A DNA stretch of 64,000 bases from the NCBI RefSeq assembly GCF_014203665.1, contig NZ_JACHJN010000012.1:124001-188000 (forward strand). Direction: 5' to 3'. Both the position numbers and the translations under genes were made by a program. The notes under the pieces are model-generated. The model was not told the DNA's origin. It saw only the letters and a program-made list of their open reading frames with translations, and did not search any database. This DNA comes from Saccharothrix tamanrassetensis. GTDB taxonomy: Bacteria > Actinomycetota > Actinomycetes > Mycobacteriales > Pseudonocardiaceae. This document shows, in pieces, positions 52,376-61,499 of the stretch (its first letter is position 1; each line of letters starts with the position of its first letter).

Positions 52376-54202
52376 CTACAGCGCGAACTCCGGTCGGTAC
52401 AGGTCGATCCAGTGGTAGAGGTCGAGGAAGCGGTCCAGGTCGACCCGGTCCGTCGGCGCCATCCGGGTCGGGTCCAGTTCGGACACGCGGTGCGCCCACG
52501 CGCGGTCGACGAGGTCGAACACGCGGTGTCCGGACTCGGTCGTCACCTCCTTGACCTGCTGCTGCAACGCCGCCGCGTAGACCGGGTCCTGAATGGACGG
52601 ATAAGGGCTCTTGACGCGGTCGCGCACCGAGGTGGGCAGGACGTGTTCGACGGCGAGGCGGAGCAGGCTCTTCTCCTTGCCGTCGAAGGACTTGAGCGAC
52701 CATGGCGTGTTGTAGACGTACTCCACCAGGCGGTGGTCGCAGAACGGCACCCGCACCTCCAAGCCGACCGCCATCGACGCGCGGTCCTTGCGGTCCAGCA
52801 GCAGCGGCACCATCCGGGTCAGGTGCAGGTTGCAGATCGTGCGCATGCGAGCCTCGCGCGCCGACTCGCCGTCGAGGTGGTCGACCCGCGCCACCGCCGT
52901 GCGGTACTGGTCGGCCACGTAGGTGTCCAGCTCCAGCTCCGCCAGCAGGCCCGGCTCGAAGGGCGGGACGTGGCCGGCGTTCCCCCCGTTGAGGTAGGCG
53001 ATCCACGGGAACGTGTCCACGTCGACCCGGTCGTCGTGGAACCACTTGTAGCCGCCGAACAGCTCGTCGGCCGCTTCACCGGACAGCGCCACGGTCGACT
53101 CCTCCCGGATCGCCTTGAACAGCAGGAGCAGCGACATGTCCAGTTCACCGAGGCCGACCGGGATGTCGCGGGCGCGGAGCACGGCGCGCCGGAGCTCCGG
53201 GTCGGTCAGGGCGGCCGGGTCGAGCACGACGTCCCGGTGGTCGGAGCCGATCCGCCGGACCACGTCGCGGATGTACGGCGTGTCCGGGGTGTCGCGCACC
53301 CAGTCGGGTCGGAAGTTCTCCTCCTGCCCGACGAAGTCGACCGAGAACGTGCGCACCCGTTCGTCCAGTCGAGCGGCGGCCAGGCCGGTGATGGCGCTGG
53401 AGTCGAGCCCACCGGAGAGCAGCAGGCAGCGCGGCACGTCGGCGACGAGTTGGCGGCGCACGGTGTCGGTCATCAGCTCGCGGACGCGGGCGACCGTGGC
53501 CTCCCGGTCGTCGGTGTGCGGCCTGGCGTCGAGCTTCCAGTAGGTCCGGGCACGGATGCCGTCCCGGGTGACCGTGACGACCGTGCCGGGCTCGACCTCG
53601 CGCATCCCGCGCCACAGCGCCCAGCCCGGGCTCTTGGTGAACACCGTCAGCTCGCGCAGGCCCTCGACGCCGACCACCCGCGGTGCCAGCGGGTTGGCCA
53701 GGATCGCCTTGGGCTCGGAGCCGAACAGCACACCGTCCGGGGTGGACAGGTAGTAGAGCGGCTTGACGCCCATGCGGTCGCGGACCAGTACCAGGCGGTT
53801 GTCGCGCTCGTCCCAGATCGCGAACGCGTACATGCCCCCGAGGTGGTCCACGACCGCGTCACCCCACTCCAGGTAGCCCCGCAGGACGACCTCGGTGTCG
53901 CTGGACGTGCGCCAGGTGTGCCCGAGCGCGGTCAACTCGGCGCGCAGCTCGGCGAAGTTGTACGCCTCACCGCTGTAGACCAGGGCGACTTCGCCGCGTG
54001 GGGTCGTCACGGTCATCGGCTGACGCCCGCCGGGCAGGTCGATGACCGCGAGCCGTCGGTGGCCGAGGGCGACGTGCGGGCGCACCCACGTGCCGCACTC
54101 GTCCGGGCCTCGGAGGGACATCGTCGCCGTCATGGCGTCGACGACCTCCCGACGGAGTGTCAGGTCGGAGTCGTAGGCGACCCAACCGGTGATACCGCAC
54201 AT
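52376..54202 (-). CDS. asnB: Asparagine synthetase (glutamine-hydrolysing)
   Basis: The 608-residue protein has an N-terminal glutaminase domain with nucleophile Cys2 (MCGITGW), RGPDECG at 31-37 and YSGEAYNF near 76 (usually YNGE), followed by a synthetase domain with the ATP loop SGGLDSS at 263-269. ATG 54202 is chosen because Cys2 must become N-terminal; an in-frame ATG six codons upstream is therefore rejected. It makes asparagine from aspartate, or amidates another carboxylate. Nothing nearby suggests a special substrate. Confidence 0.92.
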   Translation of the reverse strand: MCGITGWVAYDSDLTLRREVVDAMTATMSLRGPDECGTWVRPHVALGHRRLAVIDLPGGRQPMTVTTPRGEVALVYSGEAYNFAELRAELTALGHTWRTSSDTEVVLRGYLEWGDAVVDHLGGMYAFAIWDERDNRLVLVRDRMGVKPLYYLSTPDGVLFGSEPKAILANPLAPRVVGVEGLRELTVFTKSPGWALWRGMREVEPGTVVTVTRDGIRARTYWKLDARPHTDDREATVARVRELMTDTVRRQLVADVPRCLLLSGGLDSSAITGLAAARLDERVRTFSVDFVGQEENFRPDWVRDTPDTPYIRDVVRRIGSDHRDVVLDPAALTDPELRRAVLRARDIPVGLGELDMSLLLLFKAIREESTVALSGEAADELFGGYKWFHDDRVDVDTFPWIAYLNGGNAGHVPPFEPGLLAELELDTYVADQYRTAVARVDHLDGESAREARMRTICNLHLTRMVPLLLDRKDRASMAVGLEVRVPFCDHRLVEYVYNTPWSLKSFDGKEKSLLRLAVEHVLPTSVRDRVKSPYPSIQDPVYAAALQQQVKEVTTESGHRVFDLVDRAWAHRVSELDPTRMAPTDRVDLDRFLDLYHWIDLYRPEFAL

Positions 54203-54433
54203 GTCTGTCTCCCTGTCCATCGGGCTCGGCGATAGCCGCTCGAGTCGATGAAACGCGTGCACATGGCGGATCCGGCCCGAAAAATGCGCTTCGGTCGGGG
54301 AGGGTGGCCGAAGGTGTCGAGATGGGGTTCCTTCGTGCTTTGTGGTCTCCGCCGGTGATGTATCGGGTCGGAAACGATTGCCCGACAACGGCGACAGCGG
54401 AGTCCGGCTGACAACGCCCGGCTGTCGGGGTGT

Positions 54434-55024
54434 CTACAGAGGCCGGATGTCCACGACCGGGTCCAGTGCGCCCAGCAGTGCCCCCACGCACACGTCGCGC
54501 AGCTCGGCCCGCGAGAACGTGTCGTTGGCCAGCCAGTCCACGCACAGTGTCCGGACGAACACCAGCCACCCCGTCACCGCCGCCGACACCACCTCGCGCG
54601 GGCGTCCTTCGAGGCCGGTGGCGTCGAGCAGGCGTCGGCGCAGCACCGCGAACTCGTCGGCGATGACGGCCTGGACCACCGGGTCGCCCGCCAGTTCCCG
54701 GTTCGCGGCGAGAACGACGTGGCTGTTGGCGGCGAAGTAGTCGATGTGCGCTTCCAGTGCGGCGGTCAGCTGTTCGACCAGGGGACCGGTCCCGTCGAAT
54801 TCCGACGCGGCCAGCAACCGGGCCGTGGCCTGCCGGTGGATCGCCGCGAACAGTTCCCGCTTGGTGGGGAAGTAGCGGTACAGCAGCGCGCGGGAGACGC
54901 CGGCCCGTTCGGCGACGTCCTCCATCAGCACCTGTTCGTACGGCTTGGCCGCGAACAGCCGCGCGCCCACGTCGATCAGTTCGGCACGCCGCTGCGCGGG
55001 GTCGAGGCGGCGTCTGGCGGCCAT
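54434..55024 (-). CDS. TetR-family regulator
   Basis: The 196-residue protein has the TetR helix-turn-helix (VAERAGVSRALLYRYFPTKREL at about 38-59) and an all-helical ligand domain. It is divergent from the DUF4345 membrane protein, and the 80-base gap holds a clear inverted repeat at 55073-55096 and a repeated CACACGTCTAC, so it most likely represses that gene and itself. Confidence 0.92.
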   Translation of the reverse strand: MAARRRLDPAQRRAELIDVGARLFAAKPYEQVLMEDVAERAGVSRALLYRYFPTKRELFAAIHRQATARLLAASEFDGTGPLVEQLTAALEAHIDYFAANSHVVLAANRELAGDPVVQAVIADEFAVLRRRLLDATGLEGRPREVVSAAVTGWLVFVRTLCVDWLANDTFSRAELRDVCVGALLGALDPVVDIRPL

Positions 55025-55039
55025 GGCACCACACCTTAC

Positions 55040-55096
55040 TTGACACACGTCTACCAGCGTCCGTAGCGTCCGCTTAGTAGTCACACGTCTACTAAG
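55040..55096 (+). promoter_or_regulatory. Divergent promoter and TetR operator
   Basis: TTGACA (55040-55045) and TAGCGT (55064-55069) are 18 bases apart in the plus direction. CTTAGTAG (55073-55080) and CTACTAAG (55089-55096) form a perfect 8-bp inverted repeat around TCACACGT. The 11-mer CACACGTCTAC occurs at 55044-55054 and 55082-55092, 38 bases apart, giving two related sites. Confidence 0.75.
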
Positions 55097-55104
55097 GCGG
55101 GGCG

Positions 55105-55521
55105 ATGGCGAGGGTTCTCAAGTGGCTGGTGGCGGCCATGGGGGTCACCTGCGTGGCGATCGGGCTGTTCCACATCGCGCTGGGCATCGACTCCGTGCCG
55201 GGTGAGGACACCGCCGGGGCGACCGTCGACAGCCGCGAGCGGTTCTACAACGCGATCTTCCTCGGGTACGGCCTGGCCTGGCTGTGGGCGGCCCGGCAGT
55301 CGCCCGTTCCCGCTGCGGCGGTGCGGTGGCTGGCCGGCATCCTCCTGCTCGGCGGCGTGGGCCGGTTGCTGTCGATGGCCGTGCACGGACAGCCGCACTG
55401 GTTCCAGGTCGCGCTCACCGTGAGCGAGTTCGTCCTGCCGCTGGTGTACTTCCGGTTGTCGGGAGCCGACGAACGGCGGGTGGGCGTCAAGGCTTCGGCA
55501 CGCGACCGCGAGCCGCGCTGA
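55105..55521 (+). CDS. DUF4345 membrane protein
   Basis: The 138-residue protein has four hydrophobic helices and the DUF4345 pattern: IGLFHIALGIDSVPG, RFYNAIFLGYGLAWLWAA, LLLGGVGRLLSM and a last helix ending VLPLVYFRL. Function of the family is unknown. The gene is under the control region shared with the divergent TetR gene, and its 3' end overlaps the convergent exporter gene by 35 bases. Confidence 0.88.
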   Translation: MARVLKWLVAAMGVTCVAIGLFHIALGIDSVPGEDTAGATVDSRERFYNAIFLGYGLAWLWAARQSPVPAAAVRWLAGILLLGGVGRLLSMAVHGQPHWFQVALTVSEFVLPLVYFRLSGADERRVGVKASARDREPR

Positions 55522-56710
55522 TCGACGTCGACACCGACAGCGCGAGGACCCACGCCGCGAAGACCGACGACGCGGTGCGCGGGGAGGTGGTGTCCAGCAG
55601 GAGCCCCGCCGCCGACGCGCCGATCGGGGTCGCGGTCCAGATCAGCAGGCTGAACGCCGTGCCGACCCGGCCGCGCAGTGCGTCGGGCGTGACCTCCAGT
55701 TGGAAGGTGAGCGCAGCGATGCCGAAGCACGGCATGGAGAACATGAACAGCCCCAGGACGAGCGCGACCGCCGCCAGCGATGTCGCGAACGCCATCAGGA
55801 CCCACAATGCGGCCTGCGACCAGAGCACGGACAACAGCAAACCGCCGAGCCCCAGCCGGTTCTTCAGCCGCGGGGCCAGAAGCGCGCCCACGACACCGCC
55901 CACCCCCAGGGCGGAGAACAGCACCCCGATCGTCGCGGAGGACGCCCCCGAGTCCCGCGCCACCACGATCGCCACCAACGCGATGCCGGAGATGGCGACC
56001 TGGAGGCCCGCCGCCACGATCGCGATCAACCTGAGCGAAGTGTGGTTCCACAACCAGCGCACCCCCTCGACGACCTCGGCGCGCAGCGAACCCCGCTTCC
56101 CCGGTCCGGTCCCCTGGTCGCGGAAGTCGCCCCGCACGAACGACAGGCACAACGCCGAGGCGAGGAAGGAGAGGGCGTCGACCAGGAACGGCAGGCCACG
56201 GGAGAACTGGAGCAGCGCGCCGCCGACCGGGCCGGTGATCACGCCGCACGCCGACTGCGCGGTCCCCTGGGCGGACACCGCCGCCGTCAACTGGTGCTCG
56301 CGCACGACGTTCGGCAGGCACGCGCCCTCGGCGGCGCTGAACAACACGTACAGCACGCCGCCGACGAAACCGGTTGCGAACACGTGCGCGGGTGTGAGCG
56401 CACCGACCGACAACGCGGCCGGGATGGTGGCCATGTTGACCGCTCTGAGCAAGTCGCAGGCGATCATCGTCCGCTTCCGGTTCCACCTGTCCACCAGCGC
56501 GCCGGCGACCAGCCCGAACAGCAGGTACGGCAGGGCGCGCACGGCCGCGAGGGCGCCGGCCGCCGTGGGCGAGCCGGTGATCGCGAGCATCAGCAGCGGA
56601 TAGGCGAGCTGGGACACGCCGTTGCCGAACTCGGACAGCGCCTGCCCGGACCAGACCAGTCGGAAGTCCCGGTTGCGCCAGATGGTGGCCGCTTCGCCGG
56701 TGGCCACCAC
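55487..56710 (-). CDS. MFS transporter (MFS_3/enterobactin exporter-like)
   Basis: The 407-residue protein has about 12 hydrophobic segments. RDFRLVWSGQALSEFGNGVS at the start and VGGVLYVLFSAAEGACLPNVV are typical of the Bacillus/actinomycete MFS group with the enterobactin exporter. GTG 56710 or 56707 lies behind GGAGGGAGG. It probably exports a drug-like compound. It is followed downstream by the convergent DUF4345 gene and preceded by the zinc-finger protein on the same strand. Confidence 0.88.
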   Translation of the reverse strand: MVATGEAATIWRNRDFRLVWSGQALSEFGNGVSQLAYPLLMLAITGSPTAAGALAAVRALPYLLFGLVAGALVDRWNRKRTMIACDLLRAVNMATIPAALSVGALTPAHVFATGFVGGVLYVLFSAAEGACLPNVVREHQLTAAVSAQGTAQSACGVITGPVGGALLQFSRGLPFLVDALSFLASALCLSFVRGDFRDQGTGPGKRGSLRAEVVEGVRWLWNHTSLRLIAIVAAGLQVAISGIALVAIVVARDSGASSATIGVLFSALGVGGVVGALLAPRLKNRLGLGGLLLSVLWSQAALWVLMAFATSLAAVALVLGLFMFSMPCFGIAALTFQLEVTPDALRGRVGTAFSLLIWTATPIGASAAGLLLDTTSPRTASSVFAAWVLALSVSTSISAARGRVPKP

Positions 56711-56733
56711 CGGGCCTCCCTCCGGCCGCGTGG

Positions 56734-57087
56734 TCACGCGGAGAACCGCTCCCAGGCCGACTGCCGGGTCATGCCCAGCGCTTCCCCGACGCGGGCCCAC
56801 GTCACGCCGCGCGTGCGCAGTTCCGCCACCCGATCCCGGAGGCCCACCTCGATCCGGTCGGCGTTCGCCGCGATGCGGGGGAGTTGGCCCAACAACTCCT
56901 CGTCCGACATGACGGACCACTCCGGGACGTTCGCCTCGCCCGCCCCCCGGTCGGCGGTGAGGATCTCGTTGCACCTGGCCACGCACTCGTCGCAGATGTA
57001 GACGCCCGCACCCGCGATGATCCTGCCGACCTCCTCGGCGGCCTTGGCGCAGAACGAGCACACCGGAGGAAAGGCCCGGTCGGACAC
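56734..57087 (-). CDS. ClpX-type C4 zinc-finger protein with C-terminal HTH
   Basis: The 117-residue protein begins with a ClpX-like zinc finger: CSFCAKAAEEVGRIIAGAG, then YICDECVARCNEIL, giving the four-cysteine site. No AAA+ domain follows. The C-terminal 30 residues, RTRGVTWARVGEALGMTRQSAW, look like a helix-turn-helix. The start is GTG 57087 and it lies 23 bases upstream of the exporter, probably in one operon. It may be a small regulator of the exporter. Confidence 0.85.
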   Translation of the reverse strand: MSDRAFPPVCSFCAKAAEEVGRIIAGAGVYICDECVARCNEILTADRGAGEANVPEWSVMSDEELLGQLPRIAANADRIEVGLRDRVAELRTRGVTWARVGEALGMTRQSAWERFSA

Positions 57088-57274
57088 GACGACACCCCCA
57101 TGCTGTCAGGCTCGTCCTGACACCATGGGAGGGTAGCGGGCCGGTCGAGTGTCGGCAAAGCCCCGGCTGTGGCACCTTGGAGTTGCGCCGGCCCGTTCTG
57201 TCATGTGGCACAACGAGGTTCGGCCGATCGGGCCAGTCGGGTCGGATCTTGACGTGAACGACACCGAACCGATA

Positions 57275-57286
57275 TGGTCTAGACCA
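57275..57286. promoter_or_regulatory. DasR-type responsive element (dre)
   Basis: TGGTCTAGACCA is a perfect 12-bp palindrome, the core of the DasR consensus for GlcNAc control of chitin genes in actinomycetes. It lies 118-129 bases upstream of the chitin-active monooxygenase gene. The remaining 316-base gap (57088-57403) has no recognisable gene; AGGAG precedes the ATG at 57404. Confidence 0.85.
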
Positions 57287-57403
57287 ATTGCCGGATGCGG
57301 TCCGCCCCCTCGCAGGCGGTCGCGCCCGGCGTGATCCGGTCGCCGCGGATTTGGACCCTGCCCAGGGAAACCCCCTCCGGGGTTCCTCCGAAGGAGCTGG
57401 ACA

Positions 57404-58147
57404 ATGAACCTGAAACGGAAGCTCGCGGCGGTGCTCGCCGGCGTGGGCATCGCCCCGTTGATCGTCGTGGTGTCGGCGGGAACGGCCAGCGCGCACGGTT
57501 ACATCACCTCGCCGGCCAGCCGGCAGGCGGTCTGCGCCGCGGGCAAGGTCTCCAACTGCGGTGACATCATCTACGAGCCGGCGAGCGTGGAAGGCCTCAA
57601 GGGGCAGCAGAACTGCCACGGCGGCGACGCCCGCTGGGCGCCCCTGAACGACGACCGCAAGGCGTGGCCCGCCACGTCGGTGGGCGACAACGTCTCGTTC
57701 AACTGGTTGATCACGGCGAACCACGCCACCAGCACGTGGCAGTACTTCGTCGGCGGCAGCAAGATCGCCGAGTTCAACGACCGCGGTCGCCAGCCGGGCC
57801 GGACGGTGAACCACAACGTGAGCCTGGGTGGCCGCACCGGCCGCATCAAGCTGCTCGCCGTGTGGAACATCGCCGACACGGCGATGGCGTTCTACAACTG
57901 CGTCGACCTCCAGGTCGGCCCCGGTGGCCCCGGCCCGACGACCACGTCGACGCCGACCACCACCACCCAGCCCACCACGACCACGACCACCACGCCGCCG
58001 GTGAGCGGCCCGTGGGCAGCCGGCATCTCGTACACGGCCGGCTCGCAGGCGACCTACGGCGGCGCGTCGTACCGCTGCCTCCAGGCCCACACCTCGCTGG
58101 CGGGCTGGGAGCCGCCGAACGTCGCCTCCCTCTGGCAGCGGTTGTAG
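57404..58147 (+). CDS. Lytic polysaccharide monooxygenase AA10 with CBM5/12
   Basis: The 247-residue protein has a signal peptide cleaved after Ala30, leaving His31 of HGYITSPASR as mature N-terminus. His31 and His107 (TANHATS) form the copper histidine brace, with axial Phe163 in MAFYNC. A Thr/Pro linker (about 178-200) leads to a CBM5/12 domain (WAAGISYTAGSQATYGG to VASLWQRL). It oxidatively cleaves crystalline chitin outside the cell. The DasR-type site upstream fits chitin use and GlcNAc control. Confidence 0.95.
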   Translation: MNLKRKLAAVLAGVGIAPLIVVVSAGTASAHGYITSPASRQAVCAAGKVSNCGDIIYEPASVEGLKGQQNCHGGDARWAPLNDDRKAWPATSVGDNVSFNWLITANHATSTWQYFVGGSKIAEFNDRGRQPGRTVNHNVSLGGRTGRIKLLAVWNIADTAMAFYNCVDLQVGPGGPGPTTTSTPTTTTQPTTTTTTTPPVSGPWAAGISYTAGSQATYGGASYRCLQAHTSLAGWEPPNVASLWQRL

Positions 58148-58355
58148 GTCCTGACCCCGGCTCGTCCGGGAGGGGCCCGACGCCGGTACCGCATCAGCAG
58201 GTCGACGCCGCAGTCGTCTCCGGCGGTTGCGACACTGCCGATCGGTACCGGCGTCGCTCCGGTTCGAGTTCGGCTCGTCGGTCCGACGGTCCTTCCCGAG
58301 GGCTTCGGACCCGGGCAGCCGTGCGGGTCTTCGACGGGCGTACCCGGAGCGCGGA

Positions 58356-61300
58356 TCACGCCAGAGGTGCGCCCGCCGGCCGAGTGCCTGCCGCAGTGCC
58401 TTCGGCGGCGGCGAGTGCGGCTCGCGCCTGTGCCTCGTGGGTCCGCAGGACGCCGCAGTGTGCGTGGTCGAGCGCGGCACTGGCGTGGGTCGACGCTTCA
58501 GCCGGTTCGCCACGGTCCAGGCACACGGCGGACAGGCCGAGCAGCGCTTCGACCTGTCCTCTGAGGTAGCCGGAACGGTTCGCGGCCTCCAGCGCCCGGT
58601 GGTGCAGGGCGGCGGCCTCGGGCAAGCGGTGCTGGAGGCGGTAGGCGACCGCAGTGGTGTTGCGCGTGTCCGTCTCCGGGAAGTGGTGCCCCTCGGCCAG
58701 TTGCGCGGCCTCGGCGAGGAGGTCGAGAGCGCGTCGGTGATTGCCGTCCAGCAGGGCCAGGCGGGCGCGGAACTCCAGGCACCAGGCCAGTTCGTGGTCG
58801 ATGCGGTGCTGCCGCACGTGCGACGAGGCCAGTTCGGCCAGGTGTGCCGCCCGCTTCAGGTCGCCCACCTGCAGGTGCGTCTCCGCGAGGAGCAGCAGCG
58901 CCATGCCGCGGCCCCGGTCGTGCCCGGACTCGTGCTGGAAGGTCAAGGCGCCGGCGAGGTGGTCCATCGCCTCGGCGGGCCGGGCGAGGAGCCACGCGGC
59001 GGCGCCCAGGTTGAGCCGGATCGTGCCCGCGTGCACCAGGCAGGTGGGGTCGCTGGTGGCCAGCGCGTCCGCCCGGTCCAGGTATTCGAGGGCCGAGGTG
59101 AGCGGACCGTTGTAGAGGTGCAGGACGCCGAGGTTGGACAGGGCGACGGTCCGCCCGAGGTTCCACCCGGCGACCGTGGCGGCTTCCAGCGCCTCGGTGA
59201 AGTGGCCGACCGCGGCGGCGTGGTCGCCGCGGGTCAGTCCGAGGACGCCCGCGCTGTTGCGCATCGCCGCCGTCGCCATGGGATTGCCGACCGCGGCGCG
59301 CAACGCCGGATCCACCACGGCCGACCACTGCGCGGTGTTGCCGCGCACGAAGAAGCCCTTCATGGCGTCGGCGATGTACCAGGCGGCCCAACGGGGTCCG
59401 GTCTCGGCGGTCGATCGCACGGTCGCGGCGAGGTTGGCGGCCTCGTCGGTGAGCCAGGCCAGGGCCGTCCCGGCGTCGGCGAAGGACAGCGGGTCGGGAC
59501 CACCCCACTCGGCGGCGGGGTGGGGCAGCCGGTGCCTGCCCCCGTCGAGGGCGTCGGCGGCCTGGTCGGCCGTGGCCACGTACCAGCCGATCAGGCGGTC
59601 CAGGGGCGCCCGCCCGTCGACCGCCGCGCGATCGGCGGCGTACAGGCGGAGCAGTTCGTGCAGCGCGTAACGGCCGGGCGCGGGTTCCTCCACCAGATGA
59701 GCCGCGACGAGCGCCCGCAACCCGCGTTCTGCTTCGGCGGTTCCGACCCCGGCCAGCGCCGCCACCGCAGGCGCGGCCGTGTCCGGTCCGGGCATCAAGC
59801 CCAGCAGGCGGAACAACCGCTGCGTGTCGGCGGGCTGCCAGGCGTAGGACAGGTCGAGCGCGGCTTTGACGGCTGAGTCCGGGTCTCCCTGCGGCTCCAG
59901 GGCGGCGAGGCGGTCACCGGTGCGCAGCCCGGTCACGTAGTCGCCGATCGACCGGTCCGGGCGCGCGGCCAAGTGCGCCGCGGCGATGCGCAGGGCGAGC
60001 GGCAGGCCGCCGCACAACGCCACCAGTTCCAGCGCCGGGCCGCGCTCGCGGGCGAGGCGCGCGGGGCCGACGATCCCGCCGAGCACGTCCAGCGCGTCAC
60101 CGGGCGCCAGCACGTCGAGCCGGACCTGCCGGGCGCCCTCCCGGGCCACCAGCCCGTCGAGCCGGTTGCGGCTGGTCACCACCACCGCGCTGCCGGGCGA
60201 GCCGGGCAGCAGGGGCCGCACCTGCCTGACGTCCGCCGCGTCGTCGAGCACCACCAGCATCGGGCGGTCCGCGAGCGCCGACCGGTAGGCCGCGGCGGCT
60301 GCGCCCACACTGGTCGGCAGGTCGGCCTGGCCACCGCCGAGGGCGTGCAGCACCTCGTCCAGCGCCTGCTTCGCCGACAGCGGAGCCTCGGCGCTGTGGC
60401 CTCGCAGGTCCACGAACAACTGCCCGCCGGGGAAGCGGGACCGCACCCGGTGGGCCCAGTGCAGCGTCAACGCCGTCTTGCCGACCCCCGCGGTGCCGGT
60501 GACCACGCACAGCACCGGGTCGGTGCCCGGATCGCCCAGCAGGCGGTCCATCATGTGCACGACGTCCGCACGGCCGACGAAACCCTGAGGCGCCGTCGGC
60601 AATTGCGCGACGGTCGTGACGGGCTGGGCCCGGCGCGAGAGGCCGGCGGTCCCGTCCCCGACGTCGTCGTCCGCCAGGATCGCGACGTGGAGCCGACGCA
60701 GTTCGGCACCTGGCAGCACGCCCAGCTCCCGGTCCAGCACCTTCCTGGTGTCCTCGTAGAGGCTCAGCGCCTCCGCCGGGCGACCGGACCGGTGCAGCGC
60801 CGTCATCAGCACCGCACGCAGGTGCTCGCGGAACGGGTGCTCGGCGACCAGACCGCTCAACGCGGCCACCGCCTCGGCGGCACGCCCCGAGGCGACCAGG
60901 GCGCGCGCCAGGTACTCGTGGCCGGTGAGCCGCTGCTCGGCCAGGCGGGTCCGGACGGCGTCGACCGCGGCGCCGGTCAGTTCCGGGAACGGCTCGCCGC
61001 GCCACAGCGGCAACGCCCGGGACAGGACCTCCACCGCACGGCCGGGCTCGCCGTCCACCCACTCGCGACAGCCTTCGGACACCCGGTCCTCGAAGAGGAA
61101 GACGTCCACCTCGTCGCGTCGCACCTCGATGCGGTAGCCGTTCCGGTCGGCGGCGATCCGCCCGTCGTCGCCGGTCGTGCCACAGGCCAGGAGGCGGCGC
61201 AGCGTCCACACGTAGGTCTTGACGTTCCCGACCGCCGACGCCGGTGGGCTGTCCTCCCACAGCGCGCGGACCAGCCGCTCGACGCTCACCTGCTCGTTCG

Positions 61301-61409
61301 CGTGCAACAGGAGCGTGGACAGCAGCACCCGCGGTTTCCGAGCCGGGATCGGCGTCCGGTTTCCGCCAGGGGACACCAGACCCGTCGGGCCGAACACCTC
61401 GAACAGCAT
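58356..61409 (-). CDS. AfsR-type regulator: SARP, NB-ARC and TPR domains
   Basis: The 1017-residue protein has the full AfsR layout. A winged helix (FEVFGPTGLVS, RKPRVLLSTLLLHANEQVS) and activation domain run to about 245. An NB-ARC ATPase with Walker A GTAGVGKTAL lies near 310 and LVVLDDAADVRQV near 385. A TPR-like C-terminus occupies about 640-1010. ATG 61409 gives MLFEVFGP; the extension upstream is not conserved. It is the largest of three intact SARP-type regulators in the window and has no biosynthetic cluster beside it here. It probably integrates a global signal, as AfsR does through phosphorylation. Confidence 0.92.
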   Translation of the reverse strand: MLFEVFGPTGLVSPGGNRTPIPARKPRVLLSTLLLHANEQVSVERLVRALWEDSPPASAVGNVKTYVWTLRRLLACGTTGDDGRIAADRNGYRIEVRRDEVDVFLFEDRVSEGCREWVDGEPGRAVEVLSRALPLWRGEPFPELTGAAVDAVRTRLAEQRLTGHEYLARALVASGRAAEAVAALSGLVAEHPFREHLRAVLMTALHRSGRPAEALSLYEDTRKVLDRELGVLPGAELRRLHVAILADDDVGDGTAGLSRRAQPVTTVAQLPTAPQGFVGRADVVHMMDRLLGDPGTDPVLCVVTGTAGVGKTALTLHWAHRVRSRFPGGQLFVDLRGHSAEAPLSAKQALDEVLHALGGGQADLPTSVGAAAAAYRSALADRPMLVVLDDAADVRQVRPLLPGSPGSAVVVTSRNRLDGLVAREGARQVRLDVLAPGDALDVLGGIVGPARLARERGPALELVALCGGLPLALRIAAAHLAARPDRSIGDYVTGLRTGDRLAALEPQGDPDSAVKAALDLSYAWQPADTQRLFRLLGLMPGPDTAAPAVAALAGVGTAEAERGLRALVAAHLVEEPAPGRYALHELLRLYAADRAAVDGRAPLDRLIGWYVATADQAADALDGGRHRLPHPAAEWGGPDPLSFADAGTALAWLTDEAANLAATVRSTAETGPRWAAWYIADAMKGFFVRGNTAQWSAVVDPALRAAVGNPMATAAMRNSAGVLGLTRGDHAAAVGHFTEALEAATVAGWNLGRTVALSNLGVLHLYNGPLTSALEYLDRADALATSDPTCLVHAGTIRLNLGAAAWLLARPAEAMDHLAGALTFQHESGHDRGRGMALLLLAETHLQVGDLKRAAHLAELASSHVRQHRIDHELAWCLEFRARLALLDGNHRRALDLLAEAAQLAEGHHFPETDTRNTTAVAYRLQHRLPEAAALHHRALEAANRSGYLRGQVEALLGLSAVCLDRGEPAEASTHASAALDHAHCGVLRTHEAQARAALAAAEGTAAGTRPAGAPLA

Positions 61410-61499
61410 CGAGCACCCCCGTGGCCAACATAACGCAGCGGTCCGGCAGCGGCTGGACTTCGCGTGGACCGGCGCTGTACCGCCTTGTCCCACACTCGG

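Noticed and set aside
54203..54220. Upstream ATG extending asparagine synthetase by six residues
   Set aside because: The glutaminase nucleophile must be Cys next to the initiator Met, so ATG 54202 is the start.
53967..55046. Minus-strand frame of 359 codons across AsnB and TetR starts
   Set aside because: It is a shifted frame of two clear genes and contains their intergenic region.
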